Assembly (NCBI RefSeq): GCF_963924675.1
Contig: NC_089224.1
Span: 70,107,464-70,171,463, forward strand
Source of the DNA: Phocoena phocoena
Lineage: Eukaryota > Chordata > Mammalia > Artiodactyla > Phocoenidae
Direction of reading: 5' to 3'
DNA length: 64,000 nt
This document shows positions 61,300 to 64,000 of this stretch, one piece after another (the first letter of the stretch is position 1; each line of letters starts with the position of its first letter). The notes under the pieces are model-generated. The model had not been told where the DNA came from and did not search any database. It saw nothing but the letters and a program-made list of their open reading frames with translations. The position numbers and the translations under genes are program-made.

Positions 61300-62960
61300 C
61301 TCCTATGTGAATTGTAGTCTTTGTACAATGCTATAAATATATCCACAACCCTTGTTTGATGAATTCTTAGATGTCCTTTTTCCCACTCTTGTCTTTTCAA
61401 ACTGTCTAAATCCTTATGTATTAGATAGGTCTTTTATAAACAACATAGAGTTAAGCTTTTTAAAAATTCCGGTATGATCTCATTGGTCCTTTAATTGGAG
61501 CATTTCATCCAATTACATTTGGTTGTATTCTTGACTTAAGTCTGATAGCTAGTCATTTGACCCTCCATCTAGTCAATGCAAGGACTTTTGACTCCATTAA
61601 TCCCTTTTCAGAATGAAATGCCATTGTGTTTGTGTATTTTCATTACATCAGTAACATATAATATTAATGATATGTTACTTATATATAATATTAATTATAT
61701 AACATATAAGTATATATTAATTATATAATGTATACTTATATAATAAATATAATAGTAATAATATTATTTATGCAGGCAATGTTCATTTAGATTAGCCCAT
61801 AAATGTACAGTTTTGTGGGGGTTTTTTGCTCTTCATTTCTAATTACATCTTTTCACTTCCTTCTGGGATAATTTTTCTTCTGCTTTCAGACACTTTAGTA
61901 TTTCCTTCACTGTAAGACTGCAGGTGACAAATCTACTTCAACCCATTGGAACAAATAAAATATTTGAAATGTCTCTATTTCAGCTTCATTGTTGAAGAAT
62001 ATTTTTACTAATCACAGAATTCTATATAGGAAATTATTTTCTTTTAGTAATATAAAGGCATCATTCAGTTGTCTTCTGGCTTCCATTCTTTCTGTGGAGA
62101 AGTCTTCTTGAATCATAGCCTTGATATTTGTTATTGGTTTTAGAAAATTTTTAGCCATTACCTCTTCAAAAAATGCATCTCGCACATTCTCTTTCTCTCC
62201 TCTCCTTCTTAAACTCTAAATAATGTATATAAATACCTTCCTTCTATATCACCTTATATTCTGTATTTTCCATCCTGTGGTCTCATTGCCTCAGTCTAGA
62301 AGTTTTCTTCTGACCTGTCTTTCAGATGACTCATTCTTCTTATGTTCAGCTAAGTCTAATTTGCTATTATATCCTTTGAGTTTTTAATTTGAATCATTAC
62401 ATTTTTCATTTCAAGAAATTCCATTTGATTCTGTGCTAAATTTTTGAATCTTTATCTCCTTTAATTTAGTAAGCACTGTTATTTTAAAGTCTATATCTAA
62501 TAACTCTGTAGACTATTGCTCTCATCTGTTGTATATTATGGCTTTTGCTCATGTGATTTTATCTTCTTGAATGCCTAATCACTTTTATTTTGTACTGAAT
62601 ATTTTATTTACAAATTGTTAATAGAAATAATTTGAGGACTAGGATGATGTTATCTTTCTCCAAAGAGGTGTATCTTTACATCTGCCAGGTGCTAATGGGC
62701 ATTAACACTCTGGCATCATCTTTATACAAATTCAGAAGCAGCTTGCTGGTTCACCTTTACTCCTAGGGTGCAGCCCACTGGGCTTCCTACGCCAAGATAA
62801 GGCATTTTCATGTCTCTTGGCCCCTGGGGAAAGCAAACTTAAATGCTATGGCTACTTCCCTGGACTTTTATCTTCCCCTAGATCCTACTTGATAAGTCTT
62901 CATAGTTTTCTTTTAACACCCTGATTTATTTAAGGATCTCTTTTAAAAGATTTCGAGCAG
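61300..62960 (-). mobile_element. Antisense L1 endonuclease-to-5' region (L1M type)
   Basis: The plus strand reads antisense endonuclease-region text ('ttataaacaacatagagtta', 'cctttaattggagcatttca') and then ORF1/5' UTR text ('gaattctatataggaaatta'-like, 'ttctggcttccattctttct', 'tagccattacctcttcaaa', 'ttcatttcaagaaattcca', 'cagcttgctggttcaccttt'). The same 5' region appears at 44740-45480 and 46240-47340. No frame survives. Confidence 0.75.
61640..61762. repeat. AT-rich low-complexity tract
   Basis: About 120 bases of taatatt/atataa/attata units within the antisense L1, with several self-complementary stretches. Confidence 0.85.
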
Positions 62961-63029
62961 CTTTTCAAGTTGTCCTTAAGGGCAAGATTGGTTCAAATTA
63001 CCTAGTTCACCATCATTAGATAGAAGTCC

Positions 63030-63240
63030 CAGTACTGACTATCTTCTAAGGCCTAGTTCAGATTTTACCTCATCTACAAAGCACTTTCTACCACCTTATC
63101 TGCTAGGCGGAATTAAATCCTATTTCATCTCTGTGCTCGTATCTACCATTTTAAACTAGAACTTAGAGAACTTCTATCTGGCTTTATGGTTATATATGTG
63201 TCTCTTTAAGAGAAAGGATGATATATTTTTTGATATCTTT
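63030..63240 (+). repeat. L2 LINE 3' end relic
   Basis: 'cctagttcagattttacctc', 'caaagcactttctaccacct', 'tttcatctctgtgctcgtat', 'tctggctttatggttatat' and 'agagaaaggatgatatattt' follow the L2 3' UTR order (caaatgtcacctcct, ccttccctgacc, tgtgctcccatagc, gagggcagggactgtgtctt). Confidence 0.75.
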
Positions 63241-64000
63241 GTTAAGAGACCAAAAAAAAAAAAATGGACAATTTACTTAGTATTTTTTTTTTTATTGCCA
63301 AAACTTTTGCCCTGACTTTGCACTACTTTAGTACTCTCTCAATACACTTGCCCTGAGAATCCAAATAAAATAATTTGAAATGTAAAATTATTGGGGAAAA
63401 TTGTGTTGTTCTAACTTCCAGTATCAGTTTTCCAAATCACCATCGCTATATACAAAGCATCATGTGGTGTACTAAATTGGATGGATGTAATTATTCGACT
63501 GTAATTTTGCTTCAAGACTGTCATTGCTCTCTGCTAGATTACTGGATGTACAGCTTTCATCAGCAAAGTGAAAACTCATTCACTAAATCCTGGGGAATAT
63601 AAAGGTAAATCTTCCAAGAAAAGGAAAAAGACAGCTTTGCTTCAGATATATGAGACAAGCTTATGGGGCAGTAAAACTTGAAATAACTCTAGAAACTATT
63701 AATTGGGGAAATAAAGAGATCATGCTCTTGTCCTCAGGCTTACAAATTACCTGTGTTCTCTTCCGTCACGTGTATATATATATTTCTTTCTTCCTATTGT
63801 AAATCTGAGATATTGTGCCTTTTTAACTTGAATAGTTCGCAATTCATTCTATCCTGGGGCTCTATTCTTCAATTCTTGTCAGCCTAAGTTCAGTTGCTTT
63901 CACAAGTGTTCCTTGGGTGTGCCTGTTAATACTCATCATCTACTTTGAACAGAAACAAATCTTATATGGAGAGAGACAAAGGAGAGTCTTTATTTGGAGG
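63241..64000. other. Unique non-coding DNA at window end
   Basis: A run at about 63253-63264 and T run at about 63283-63293, a short TA tract at 63773-63784; nothing else recognised. Confidence 0.5.

Overview
This window looks like a gene-poor stretch of mammalian nuclear DNA, most likely from a cetacean. The organism call rests on the repeats. Four tRNA-derived SINEs of the CHR type carry the diagnostic 'gggcttccctggtgg' head, an 'acacgggttcgaac'-type B box and a 'cgcgggcctctcactg' tail. L1 elements carry the cetartiodactyl 3' UTR that ends in 'gtataactgattcactttg...caattatactcca...'. I saw no Bov-tA or BovB element, which argues against a ruminant. One CHR copy (about 51.5 kb) is CpG-rich and little decayed, as expected for a family active in whales and dolphins. 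I found no intact host protein-coding gene, no tRNA, rRNA or snRNA gene, and no CRISPR array.

Layout. 0-10 kb: unique AT-rich DNA, a 5'-truncated L1 with a broken ORF2 (938-3612), a 13-bp-duplication-bounded unit that looks like an L1 3' transduction (4589-5331), a MIR, a MER5A-like hAT element with an 8-bp duplication, and an old L1 ORF2 relic. 10-30 kb: mostly unique, with a 143-bp inverted repeat pair (11912-12054 and 12604-12746), ancient mammalian repeats (about 19.0-20.9, 21.1-21.65, 22.65 and 25.2 kb), a MaLR-type LTR (25.87-26.34 kb), a second hAT element, and two repeat-free AT-motif-rich blocks (14.46-15.01 and 27.34-27.96 kb) that read like candidate conserved non-coding elements. 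30-38 kb: decayed sense-strand L1 pieces, including two L1 3' UTRs in tandem and one L1 end with a 5' inversion. 38-48.5 kb: about 10.5 kb of three consecutive antisense L1 copies, hosting an exactly delimited Tigger-type insertion, two CHR SINEs and a puzzling sense-oriented ORF2 patch. 48.7-51.3 kb: a sense L1 split by a CHR SINE with a perfect 17-bp target duplication. 51.5-64 kb: the young CHR SINE, then mostly unique DNA with MIR and L2 relics, a 52-bp perfect palindrome, and an antisense L1 5' portion.

The coding capacity is retrotransposon debris. Nothing suggests an operon or a new enzymatic system. The items most worth a check are the L1 3' transduction, the inverted repeat pair, the CHR SINE with an internal ~60-bp tandem expansion, and the two possible regulatory blocks. 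Repeat family names come from memory of consensus sequences, not from a database search; most boundaries are good to about 10-30 bp, except where a target-site duplication fixes them.
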